The notes under the pieces were generated by a model that was not told the origin of the DNA, searched no databases, and worked only from the letters and a program-made list of their open reading frames with translations. The position numbers were made by a program, and so were the translations under genes. A stretch of 64,000 nt of DNA from Dicyema japonicum (Eukaryota > Dicyemida > Rhombozoa > Dicyemidae), in assembly GCA_011109175.1 (NCBI GenBank), contig RDEW01000023.1, positions 62,001 to 126,000 on the forward strand, written 5' to 3'. Every line of letters begins with the position of its first letter. The first letter of the stretch is position 1. Positions 34,199 through 45,652 of this stretch are shown here, piece by piece.

Positions 34199-35545
34199 TT
34201 AAGGTTTAGTCAAAATAATATCCATGTATTCAATCACACGTGGGTCATGCAGAATATCCCTATGACCAGTATTCGAGAACTCTTTTACTTCCGCCCATGG
34301 ATGTTTTCTCCCACACTCCCTCAGACTTGATATTCTCACAGTTCCATCCCCATCCACGTACCCAATCTTTGGGGACGACGGAAACTTCTCCCATGTGTCA
34401 TATCTGGTTCATAAACCCCCTAACCTGAAGGAATCAATCGTCTGGACCCCCCGCGAGTAAATACAGTAAAGTTCGACATCTTCAGGAACACGGAGACCAA
34501 CCAAAAAGTCTTTGTACATCTCCCACATTTCCAACATATCCCCGACATCCCCACCAAGTCTCTTACATCACGGAAACTCTTACTTTTACGATTAAGTCTA
34601 AATCACGAAGACTGTAGTCCACTCCCTCCACCCAAACAGGACTCCCTGAGGTAGGGAGTAGGGCGAACGAACTGGGAAAGGTGCGTATGGTATCACGAAA
34701 AATAGGACTCTCATCCAAGTGCACATTAAAATCAACGCCCACGAGGATGCCGGCCAGGCTTATTATGGAGCCATTATAAGGCCCGGAAACGCTAATAAAC
34801 CGTTTGATGTATTTTTCCCGCCACAAAAGAGGCCGAGATTGCAGAAAGTGAGTCGTAACCAAGCAACCATAACTGTGGGCTAGGAGAGTCACAGGAATGC
34901 CAGAAATTTCGAACCTCTGCTCAATCAGAGTCAGCAGGTCCTCAAACAAGGTCCCAAAGTCGTCTACTTTAGAAATCAACCCAACTGAGGCCCATTCGGA
35001 AGTCAAATGGGATGCCGAAAAGGTTCTCGTTTCTCTTGTACGGAAGGGCAGACGATTTAGAAGTCAGATGGGAGATAATACTGGAGAAATACCCGGTGAA
35101 CTTGGAAACTATGTATTAAGAAGACAAATAACTAGGATATGAGTCGTCGAGGTGCTCAACGGACGACGGATCCCCGAAGGACCGGTTTTCACACTCACTC
35201 CGGTTTGGTTTACCGGGGACGAGTCTATCCAACGAAGTCTTGAATTATATACGACCTCACCTCAGATTGTAGTGGTAGCAGTAATCAAAAATAGGTAAAA
35301 AGTCGTAGGGGGAGACCCACAATAGATAATAATCACTGGTTTGGGACTCGCAAAATGGGTAGGGTTTAAAGGTTCTGTTCAGTTTCGAATATAGCTTTGA
35401 TCCTCCGTCACCAGGGACTAAAATTAAAAGTTATTTTACTTAGAAATAAAGGAGAGAATTTTTGAGGCGAAGATTTAAAAAATAAATGTAGTGCGAATAA
35501 ATTTATGAGTGCTGCCACGCCCAAAGACAATAGAACATTTTAAAT
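34199..35545 (-). CDS. LCAT / group XV phospholipase A2 family acyltransferase
   Basis: Alpha/beta hydrolase acting on phospholipids in the extracellular space or lysosome. Blocks in order: SPLFLIPGDGGSKLYSKLN (oxyanion region), YYLLWVSPYDFLPIFDYC, FGIPFDFRMG (human GAPYDWR), and TLLAHSYGCLVTTHFLQ with the catalytic Ser. Then come KYIKRFISVSGPYNGS, LYCIYSRGVQTIDSF, YVDGDGTVR (catalytic Asp) and NTGHRDILHD (catalytic His). The stop is at 34199-34201. Introns of 22 nt (before the PGDGG exon), 19 nt and 21 nt are visible. A hydrophobic N-terminal stretch (LLSLGVAALINLFALHLFF), consistent with a signal peptide, is one frame away from the nearest ATG (about 35541), so the start is uncertain. It converges on the phosphotransferase gene with 115 bp between the stops. 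Confidence 0.87.
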
Positions 35546-35599
35546 TTTTAAATTAACTAATATTTATTAAAAATTTAAAATAATTATTTATTAAAATTT

Positions 35600-36010
35600 A
35601 ATTTTGATTGATTAAATTAATTAGTCGGACTACTCCACACAGCCCGCGGCCGAATTGGACTATATTGAGGAATACCATCACTGACAATCAATTGGGAACA
35701 CGAAGAATGTGTCAAGGGGTTAAAGAACAGGCAATAATAAACCAGTGCATCAACCAGAAGAACGAGAATAATTTGGCCACAATGTGGAAATATGTTAAAA
35801 AGGCCTTCCATTCAGTAGATCATGACTTTTGTATTGGGTACTCGATAACTCTGCACTCCCTTAATGAATTGTGGAATTCGTGAAAACATGATCTCGAAAT
35901 GGAATTTTAATAACAAAGAAATTGGGGAAATTAAAATAAAGAGAGGGATGCTGCACAGTGACTCTGATACCGCAGATCTTCATGCTTGTACCTTCTGAGC
36001 AGGATAATAA
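35600..36010 (+). pseudogene. R2/R4-like non-LTR reverse transcriptase fragment
   Basis: Reads DNQLGTRRMCQGVKEQAIIN and WKYVKKAFHSVDHDF, matching the minus-strand fragment at 40065-40553 (SDNHLGTWKHCQGAKEQALI, WVDLKKAFDSVDHEF). Only the palm-A region remains and it is followed by stops. Confidence 0.7.
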
Positions 36011-37075
36011 ATGAGAAATAAATGGTTACAACCACGATCCCCTAGTTATGCAACAACCACCTGCTGTTTTGGACGACCTGAAAATATTGTCTCGATAAGA
36101 AAACATAACGATTATGATGGAGATTAATTATTTCTTTCAAGTCCCTGGAATTTAAAGAAATGTCTAAAAATCTGTTACTAATGTGCTCACGCTGTGTCTG
36201 AAGCTAATTGCTCGACGGAATATGGATATCTTGGTGTGTTAGAGGATAGAAAAAGCAACGTCTTGAAAAGCCAAGCATTGAAGATAATATTTGATGGGGA
36301 TAAAAAGAGGACAGTCTGACAAAAACAAGATTAAAGTAACATGTTCAAAGCCATGAATGAACACGTGTTATCATTGTATAATTATTACATTGGGCTCATT
36401 AATATAGAACCTTGAGAATTTGAGATGATCCACCAAACATAAGGAATATTCTTGTACAGAATCGCATTCATTTAAAACCTGGAAACAAGGATAGACTCTA
36501 TCTGCCAAAAGATTAGCTTGAAAGAGGATTGGTATCATTACCCATAAAAGTGAACGGATGCTTTTACAATTTTTCCTAGACCTGGAAAAGTCGAATTATT
36601 GTTTGGGAAAAACAGGGATTCTACATAAAATCAAAGAAAACACATTTGGCCACAATCGTAGAATTCCTCAAGGTGAAGTGGGAACTATGTACGACGATGA
36701 GAAGGAGAACAAGAAGTTATCCCTACCAACATAAATATTGATTGGCCACACCAGAAGGTTTGAGGGAAACTGATATCGATATGGGAATGGTTGACGAAGG
36801 ATGTGCAATGAGGAAATTCAGACCACTATACAAAGGGAAAATAGAAATGATTTATGCGGACAATGTCGACCATATTTCCGAAGACTTTTGGAACATCTAT
36901 TATAAAAAGCACCTAGATACATGGGAAATGGTTTCTTACTATAGAGACAAAACATAATGAACAACATTCTCAAAGAGAAACGGCGATACATTAAAAAACT
37001 CTGTTTCCTTCAATGAGAAATTGAGGATATTAAATCTTGGCTAATAAGACTATGCATAACTAAAGAATTTATGGC
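36011..37075. other. unassigned, probably mobile-element-derived
   Basis: A 71-codon plus-strand frame at 36742-36957 includes MGMVDEGCAMRKFRPLYKG and ends WEMVSYYRDKT. It has even, protein-like composition but no family I recognise and no supported flanking exons. The rest has no signal. Confidence 0.3.
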
Positions 37076-37690
37076 TTAAAGTCCTATAAAGTGGAAGGCA
37101 TAGAGTAAAATTGCAAAAAATCCTTCAAAAGGACTTGAAAACGTAAAAAGAGAATTGAAATCCACGGATGATCTGGACTCATTAAGAACTACAATTAATA
37201 TTAGAAGTGTGTGAAGATTAACAATTGCACATGCGAGCAGGGGCGTACCAAAACTTTTTGCTGCCAGGATAATGCGATCAAATATAAACTTGGCTGCTTT
37301 GACAATAAAGACCTCAAATATGTATCTTTTTAACTTTGAAAAAGAACGTTCACAAATAACATTTGAGTAGTCAGTCTTAAACACGGTACTGTTGCCCAAG
37401 ACATTAATGTAATGTTGAATTTCTCGAACTGGTACCAATGCACGATGCTACTGCGAGTAAAGATATCTTTGTAGAACTACTACAAATTCTCTTTGACTAG
37501 GGGTTTTATTTGATAATACTTGTATGTTTATACACCGATAATGGTTGGGAGATATGCTGGTGTTGCTGCCAAATTGCGAGCTGAAATAGAAAAGTTAAAT
37601 CCTGAGTCATCATTTATCACTTTCATTGTATTATCAATCTATTATAAATGTGGCCCTCGAAGCGAAATAAGTTTGACACCTCTGGTTTAG
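37076..37690 (-). pseudogene. hAT transposon relic with one terminal repeat
   Basis: The minus-strand frame at 37076-37438 contains DYSNVICERSFSKLKRYIFE, the hAT-type C-terminal dimerisation motif (ERSFSKLK). At 37672-37690 the sequence read on the minus strand is CAGAGGTGTCAAACTT, followed inward by GAGGGCCACA, a layout typical of hAT terminal repeats. The rest of the transposase is lost. Confidence 0.6.
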
Positions 37691-38251
37691 AACATTGTTT
37701 ACTTCTCATCAAGCGATTATAATTCGATTCTCTTAGTAATGGCTATAGGACTAATGCTTAGTTACCGTTCTGAGATTTATTTAATCTTAGAAAAGGATTT
37801 ATTTTAATTCGACCATAAAGACAACTGGTCTACTATGTGAGCAAAAGATCTTATGGGACAACTCATCTTTTATATAAGGAGAGGAAATTCTTCACTGAGA
37901 AACCACCTGCGTAGACTGATTCTTCCCTTCCAACACGGCTATTCACATGGGATAGCGCTTTGAAGACAGTTCTCCCTCAAACTAATTTGGGTATAAAACC
38001 TCGGGGTTGATTAGCGCAATTCCCTCGTTCTCTTACAAGATATAGGATCATTATTAACCAGAAAAGAGACAGTCGTGAAAAGGAATGGCTAATAGTGCAA
38101 ATTCACTACTTGGTTATGGCATCATAAGTAGTTACTGTTTAACATTTTACCACACTTTATGACTAGGCAATCACTTTTTTAACCTTAAAATTAAAAAATT
38201 TAACATTTTCAATTTAAACAATAAAAGACAACTTTTGTTTTAAAGACTATT

Positions 38252-38382
38252 TATTGAAAATAGACATTACGTAATTTTCCAGATTTAGTGTACAAAAGTT
38301 TCTGTTTGTCCTCAAAAAAACTCTTGAATTGCGAAAAACATCTTTCGACAGATACCGAGGATGGCTGACAATATAGATGGAA
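38252..38382 (-). pseudogene. hAT transposase C-terminal fragment
   Basis: Reads QPSSVSVERCFSQFKSFFED and then LRNVYFQ with a stop at about 38252: the hAT dimerisation segment, from a different element than the 37.1-kb relic. No upstream domains found; flanking DNA (37700-38250, 38390-39040) is AT-rich and unassigned. Confidence 0.65.
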
Positions 38383-39044
38383 CGAATACATTTTTACATT
38401 TCATATTAATAATTTTAGTTAGGTCGCTTTCCAAACTTCTCTTCTACAAATATTTTTTGACCCTTGTTTCATCTTTCCCAAAATCTATTGCACTAAGCGT
38501 CGAATATGCGTACTCTATTATACACTAGTTACTTTCAAATTGTAATATTTTTCTGTGATAATTTACTATATAAGAACAACCTGGAATATGTGAATAGTTA
38601 TGCGAAATGGCGCATAAGCTCTACTATTTTTTCACTTTTCAATGCATTCTTCGTAGAACTACTAAAGTACCTTCGTCCTCAATTAACTCAGAAATGTTAA
38701 TCACTAGGATTAAATTTTTTGATTAAAAAGATGCAGCCTTCAACCTGGTACCCCATCTCGTCAATACGACTTTGGGAGGAAATTGTTTTTCGGAAAACAA
38801 AAATTTTATTCAACATCATTTACATTCTGAAAGGGGTGAATTACCCAATCTGGAACTTTGAGTTAACATAAATCTTTGAAAAGTCCCTTCATATCTTGTT
38901 CAAGAGTGATCAAATGTTCAATATAAATTTCAAAATCATTTTCAGAAAAGAAGTTTTTAAGACCACTGAGACGTGGAAATTGGATTAATTCTTTCCTGCC
39001 AATATTCCTACAAAATAAAGGTATTTTCGAAATTTTAATTTTTT

Positions 39045-39357
39045 ATTAACCCCGGATACACGGAGATAGAAAGTTAAAGTAAACAACTAATTAAGTGTAT
39101 CCTGTTTCCACTTCTACAGAGTCCACCCGGAATCAACATAAAGGGCAAAAGACGTCCATACTTGCAGTAGTGGAAGCCCCTTCCAGTAGAGTGAGGGAGA
39201 GCAAATGATCTTTTTTCGTGCCGGCTTGATACTCGGCGCCACCTAGACAGGTGGATCACATGACGCCACTCTAATAGGAAAAGAGAGGAGGAACAGACGA
39301 ACAAACAGAAACTTCAACCAATTAGCCACGAAGCACCACATGGCGCCACGCGTTTCG
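39045..39357 (-). repeat. dispersed repeat family B, copy 2
   Basis: Inverted relative to 32152-32464 and alignable end to end (ggatacac, gtaaacaactaattaagtgt, gtggatcacatgacgccact, ccacatggcgccacgcg). On the minus strand it ends in the same hairpin plus GGGGTTAATAA tail. Confidence 0.8.
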
Positions 39358-39479
39358 AAATAAAAGTAGAAATAAGTGACTTTTCCTAAATTAATTTAAA
39401 AAAATAATACCTTGATTAAATTAATATCAGAAAATTGTAATTTCAACATAATAAACAGAAAGGTCGTCTTTCATCACTA

Positions 39480-40560
39480 GGAAATGTGATGAAACCATAT
39501 TTTAAATATTTTAGAGTCCAGTGGGCTGTCCTCACGGCATGCCAGTTCTACAAGTTGGGAGGTAGCAGAGGCGTAATCTTCATCGTATACCTTCATACCA
39601 TGCTTATGTTCAATGAGCATACTTTCGAGCGTTCTCTTCAGTACAACCGATTGGATGCAAGTCCTCGTTGATTCTTCAATAAATCATTTATCCATGATTC
39701 TTGAAGCATCTTGAGACAACTCCATCCCATGTCAAAACCACTGGAATAATCTTCACTTGGCATTCATAGAGCAGCGAAAGTTTATTTGCAAGCAAGTCAT
39801 ATTTGTGAAGTTTCTCAACTTCAACTTGCTTCAATACTTTCCCTGTCGGCCATTGCATATTTAGAGACAAGAAATCCTGCGATTGTAGCCAAGTGCCATT
39901 TTTTTGTTTTTATTATTCGCAGAATCCCCGACCTTCGCAAACACACAGACGACTGTTTTTCCAAACTTTTAATGAAGTGGAAAGGAATTATTTCGATCTT
40001 AAACGAAATCGAGGAAAGTCCTCTTCCAAAAGTCTTCCTGTCTAAAAGCATGGTTATTCTCTTCTTAAGTATGGACTCTTAAGTATGGATTTACAGTCCA
40101 CTTCTTGACTATGGTCTTTACAAAGTTAACAATCCAACGGGGTATTCCTGAGCAGTCCAATACATTAAATAAAAATTCATGGTCAACAGAATCAAAGGCT
40201 TTCTTCAGATCAACCCAAGCAGAATAAAGGGCGTTTCCATACTCCTTATTTAAGCATTGATTAATAAGGGCCTGTTCCTTAGCGCCCTGACAATGTTTCC
40301 ACGTTCCCAGGTGATTATCAGATAATAGCCCAAACGAATCCACAAAATCTAAGAGTTTGGAATTAACACATTTGGTAATAAGTTTAAATAAAGTTGGCAT
40401 ACACATTATAGGACGTAAGTCTTTAGGAGTCTCACAATCATCCTTTTTAGGAATTAAATAGGTTATTCCAGTATAAAACCAACTTTCAGGCAAATATTCC
40501 CCATTAATAATTCGGTTAATCTCAGTACATAAAAAGCCATGTAAAGATTCCATTTTTTTA
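39480..40560 (-). mobile_element. R2/R4-like non-LTR retrotransposon, truncated
   Basis: The 40065-40553 frame carries reverse transcriptase blocks: GITYLIPKKDDCETPKDLRP, IMCMPTLFKLITKCV and LKKAFDSVDHEF (palm A Asp). It lacks the later YxDD block. Downstream, 39688-39870 is a C-terminal piece (LHKYDLLANKLSLLYECQVK, IIPVVLTWDGVVSRCFKNH) of the kind that follows the RT in this clade. The same C-terminal block occurs at 61527-61727. Inactive: core deleted between the two parts and stops elsewhere. Confidence 0.7.
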
Positions 40561-40689
40561 ATAAAGAAGTTATATGACTCATCGCATCCACTCGCCTTTC
40601 AAATAGTAAAATAATAATTTGTTGAAATAATTAAAAAAAAGGTACGTAATAAAATAAATCAATAATTACAGGCAATAATTAGGACGACA

Positions 40690-42960
40690 GAATGGCGAAG
40701 GCGTTACCTCTGCCATTTCGAGCCTCTGCCTCAACCAGAGTCCCTCCCGTGGCTCGCACCTTTTTGAGGCGAGTTTGCTTTCAATGCTGTGGAGAAAGGC
40801 TTCCGTCTTCGCGCCTACAATTCCAGTTGTCTCCGCAGCAATGGGGCGAAATGGTAATGGTCTCCGAGGAATTCGTACTTATGGATCTTCTTGACCTCTA
40901 CCTGGTCGGCTGCGTCTCCGGGAGAGTGCGTCGCTGTCAGCAATCTGGCTCCTGAGAAGTGTCCACACACGTTGCGTCCCAGACAAGTGATTTTCCGTGG
41001 GAGTATGGAAATAACGTCATTCCATCCGGCCTCTTCCCGTCGCATCTGTCTAAGCCCATGGTTCCACTTGGGCCGGAAATCCCGCAGCCTTGAGGGCTTG
41101 AAAGATGATGTCACTGAGGGCTGCGTGGCGCGGTGCTCGACCAGCACTCCGTCGGCAAGAGAGTGGATGTAATCCTTTCGTATCAACGTCCCCGCCGCAA
41201 CGGAATTTGTGTCTCGGCATATGTCCAGTCCTAGGCACAATGCCACCCAGATCCTCAAGCTGTTTTCGTCAAGGAGGGTCCCCAGATGTGGGCAAGGTAG
41301 AGCCTCGAGCCAGACTCATTTCCGCGATAATGCTTGCTGGTCGGTGTTGGTTAGCGCTTTTTTTCGCGTTCGACGGGAATTCCAAGTTCAACTCACCCCA
41401 CAACTTGCTAACTCTGTCAAGCTCCGAGTCCAAGGTATGTCAAGTTACGTAGGACTGCTTGGGCCAAGCGACTGCAGCTCGCAAGGGATGAAAAGTAGGC
41501 AGGCAGGGCGGCTTCAAGGGGAGATCTCAACCCAATGCCCCCATTTCTCGCAGGTTGTTTGCACATTGTCCAGCCCACATCATCGAATTTGACATTCAGT
41601 ATTGACTCCGCCGATCGTCTCAGAGTCCCATCAGCCGACAATAGTGCATTCCGGTGTTCAAAACATGGTGAACATCTCAAAATGTACATCATCTTCGACA
41701 TAGAAATACATTTCTTGAGCAAGAAGAAAGACACATGTGGATCCAAAAATGATACTCTCTTTGTAAAGGCTTCAACTTCATTATTCTTACTGGTAAGGCA
41801 TTTTTCCAGCTCGTCGTTTCCGAGAGGGCAGCCAAGGAAGTGTACCTTGTCCAAGGAGGATATGCTGATACCTGGAAGTAGGGATCTGAATTCTTGGCAG
41901 GCAGTAGAAAAGTTTTGTGATGATTGGAAATATTGATCAGTTCCGATTTCATAACGTTGACACTTAAACCCAATTCGTTTAGAGCAGGAATGGTTGAAGG
42001 AATATCCTGATATACGTTCTCCCATGAGCCGGCTATTGTAGCGTCGTCTAAGTATCACAGGTAGAGTTCACAGTTTATGCTTCGTGCCACTGTGTTAATT
42101 GTCATTGCAAAAAGCAAAGTCCCTAGAGGGTCTCCCTGCTGAACGCCTGTGCGTGAATATACGATATCGTTTCCGTAAACTAAGACTGAGTCCGTCCCGT
42201 ACGATGAGTGTACAAGTCGGCAAATCTCTGGTTTCCAAAATACAGTCTCTCCTCAGCGTGTTGAAGGCATTTGATATATCAAGCTTCAGGCCTAGCCTTT
42301 GGGTCTGGGAATTATTGTCGTTGAAGTAACTCCTCGCGGCGTGGACTGCTGCCTCGCAACCGCCGGTCACTCCCACCCCAAGTTGAGTTGGAAACAGCTC
42401 TTCAGCAACATTGTGGGAGACTTTCTGGGCAGCGATTTTAGCAGCAAGCCTTCGAAAGTATGTACCGATCGCAATTGGGCGGACACCTTCATCTCCTTTT
42501 TCGGAATGCCAATAGATGTCCACAAAAAAGAAGGTCTCTAGCAAATTTTGGAATATCACCATTAACCATTCGAGTGAGCAGCAAGGTGATAGACGTTAAC
42601 AAGGCACGGCCGGCTTCAGCAGTAGCTTCAGAGGTTAAGTCCTTTATATGGCTTGGGCGCAGTCCGTCCGGCCTCCGCAGCTACTGGGTGCAAAAAACTT
42701 TATTCCACGCGCTACTTCAAATTCCGTGGGAGTAAATGCCGGGAGGTCTTCTGGAATTGTCAAGTTCCACTGGTTCGGTGGTGGAGCAGGTGCTCCTTTC
42801 TCAATAACTCCAAGACTTCACGGCACTTCAACAGCGTTTCGTCACAAAACACCACTCTTGAAGCTGCGCGAACGTCCCCTTTCATCAGTCTTCGGTTCAC
42901 CCTCTCTTGAAATGTTTTAGAATCTTCCTGTTTACTCTCAGCTTCTGTAGACAACTGTTT
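40690..42960 (-). mobile_element. non-LTR retroelement with GGxEAAVHAAR-type reverse transcriptase, decayed
   Basis: Minus strand from about 42560. DEGVRPIAIGTYFRRLAAKI and LGVGVTGGCEAAVHAARSYF are followed by LKLDISNAFNTLRRD (palm A) and, near 42050, a DDATIAGSWENV-like palm-C segment. Next come GLSVNVMKSELINISN, NGGIGLRSPLEAALPAYF, and the Cys-His block (GLHPLSCRRSAGRAPRHAAL) near 41150. This set is seen together in a group of animal retroelements; I cannot name the clade surely. GC content is clearly higher than its surroundings. Several frameshifts make it inactive. 42560-42960 probably holds its N-terminal part. Confidence 0.75.
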
Positions 42961-43050
42961 GCACCGAAATACTTGCTCAGACTCGATTCCAGAGTTTTGC
43001 TGCGTTGAAGTGGCCAAAAAGGCAGAAGTACTCTTCTTGATTTTGAGATT

Positions 43051-45240
43051 TTGACATCGGAAAATCCAAATCATTACTCGCACTACGGGGGAGACATGCT
43101 TGGAGTGTTCCTGGTGTCACAACTGCTCTACACTTATGTAGAGAAGCCGATGATCATGTGGGACATAGGGAGCGACCATATACCCCAAGAGATGTTATTG
43201 AACCTAGCTCCAGACTCCATGGAATCTGTGTTTACAGGCCGTCATAACTCTAAGAGTTAATTCTTATTTATGACGGCCTAACAAGAGTAAGCTGGGAACA
43301 CTACATAAGGTACATATCAAGAAACCTCAAAGACTGGAAGGATAAAGATTATTCCCCAAGTGAAATCGACATCATAGACAATGAACTCTCTCTCCATCAT
43401 GATGGAGACATACTTAATGCTTTACGCATAAAGGAGATCCTCAAGTACAATCATGGAAAGAACATCAGTCTTTCCCGTTCCATATTATCTTTGATCAATG
43501 AAGGAATCGCCTGAGGACCAAACTCAGAAGATGGACTGGATAGACCGGATTGCATTGACCGGACAATTGAAGATAATCAAGAAAGCCATTGAAGAGGAAG
43601 CAAGATTCTCTCAAGAACAATGTTTGAGGGTAGAGGCAAGCAATCTAAACACCAAAGACCTCTCGTTCTGGAAGTTCTACAAAAGAATAACTGGGCAGGA
43701 AAGGAATGACATAAAAATCTCTTTGACTAAGCCAGAAGGTGGACTATGTTCTATGGAAGAAGCCCCAGATATCTTTAAGAAGCAACTAGACCGCATTCAG
43801 GGGGTCAACTCATTGGAGCTGATTCCGAGGGAGATGTTAGATTCTTCACATGTAATTTTAACCTACTCTTTGGACGATCTCAAAGATACTGAAATGAATA
43901 TAACTACGGAAGACGACTGCAATCATGAAAAGCAAGGCTAATGCTCTGGACATGTCCATCTAAGCATGAGATTGTTCAAGGAAGGCCCAGAGGATCTATT
44001 TCCCATACTAAAGAATTTATTCAATGCAAGCATTCATTATTGCCATGTCCCAAAACGCTGGAAATCTTCTATAGTCAGAATGATACTGAAACCAGGAAAA
44101 TCGAGGAGGGACCCACTCAGCTATAGGCCGATAAGACTCATCTGCTCGATCTCTAAGATTATCGAACGAATTATCTTCAGAAGTCTTAACGAGCACATAA
44201 AAGAAAGTGGTTTCCTCCTCGCAGAACAATGTGGCTTCAGACCTGTAAAATCATGCACGGATTGCATCTACCAGATGCATTCAATGGTCAACCTGGTATG
44301 TTTGGATCTGTCCAAGGCTTTTGATAGCGTGTGGCACGAAGCCCTACTATCAAGGCTAGCAGCTGCTGATATTCAAATGAAACTTTTCATGTGGATAAAG
44401 GACTTCCTAACAGAACGGACTTCCCAAGTACGTGTTGGAGCAAATATGTCAAAAGATATCATACTGAAGAGGGGAGTTCCACAAGGTTCTGTCTTGAGCC
44501 CACTTCTGTTCAACATATTCTTGTCAGACTTCTCAACTCCACCGGATATGAACACCGGACTATTGATATACGCTGATGATATTCTGATCACGAATACATT
44601 CAGGAAATCAACTCTCACGGAAAAAAGAATCAAGTCATTCATTGAACAAGTACAGGACTGGTGCACCAAGAGAGGGATGAGACTGTCCACTGAGAAGTCC
44701 ACTTATTTAAGAGTCAGTCGCCTAAGGAGGCATCAGACGCAGCCTTACTCACTTGACATTCCTAAAGTAAATTCACTGCGCTACCTCGGAATAGTAATCG
44801 ACGGGAAAGGTTCCTTCATGGAGGACATTAGACGAAGAAGGAAGAAGGCGCTTCACCACTTTTATGTACAAGAAAGTTGTTTGTAAGCCTGGAAACCTTC
44901 TTGTTCATCTTCATGAGAATCATTCTTCCGGAGCTGCTATATGGATGCGAAGCATGGTTTTTCTCTTGCCAAAAGAAAAAAATTATGTTACTTATGGAAA
45001 AAACTAGAAGGTCGGCAATAAAGTTGGCTTTGGGGAAAAGGCTTTTTGATGTTTTTAGTACTGAAGAAGACAAGATTCTAACACCGGTCAAATATATTGT
45101 AGAGAAAAGGATCGATAGGATCCGACGATAGAAAGAGACTAAATGGAGACGGGGTGCATCGGAAGTGTCCAGGCCGCATAGGCGGATACGTTTAAATATC
45201 CCTTAAACTAACTCCTTTTTATTGTTGAATAAATTGGTTT
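43051..45240 (+). mobile_element. Jockey/CR1-like non-LTR retrotransposon, nearly continuous
   Basis: Endonuclease C-terminus at about 43140-43260 (IMWDIGSDHIPQEM, the SDH motif). It is followed by a linker (43498-43941) and a long reverse transcriptase frame, 43966-44886: GFLLAEQCGFRPVKSCTD, VCLDLSKAFDSVWHE (palm A), RGVPQGSVLSPLLFNIFLSD (palm B), LIYADDILITN (palm C, YADD intact) and LRYLGIVIDGKGSF. The C-terminal region continues in other frames to about 45131. It is the best-preserved element of the window but has at least three frame breaks, and the 5' end of the endonuclease is missing. Confidence 0.85.
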
Positions 45241-45419
45241 CGGTTTTGTTTTGGTTTGTTCAGTCTGAGTTTATCAGGTTAATCGGGGATTTGGAGGACT
45301 GCGGGAGGAAGAGCCTAGAATGACATGATGGCTATTCCAGAATATTGGGCTCCTGATCATGAGTGGTAACTCTAATTGCATTCTCAATGCCTCCATACCA
45401 TAATGGAGACCTTATAATA

Positions 45420-45500
45420 AAAAATTATTCCAAAGGGTAAAACCAAACTAACAAACTCCTTTCACCAGAACTTGTCTCCAGGTAATGAAATTTTTTCTTG
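45420..45500 (-). repeat. family C repeat, tail fragment
   Basis: Matches 29940-30030: attattccaaag, gggtaaaaccaaactaacaaa, cttgtctccaggtaatgaaat. Only the end carrying these blocks is present. Confidence 0.6.
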
Positions 45501-45652
45501 ATGGAAAGAAAAGTTACTGACATTAATTATAAAATTATTAAATTTAAACAATTCAAATTTTAAATTTTGAAAAAAGGAAGGAAACAAAAATAAATGTTTC
45601 CTAAAATTGGCAAATTCTTAAATAAACCAAAAACTACGTAAAAATAAATCAA

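Noticed and set aside
41105-41936. Several plus-strand frames of 90-133 codons
   Set aside because: They are antisense to the retroelement at 40690-42960; the GC-rich template leaves long open shadows.
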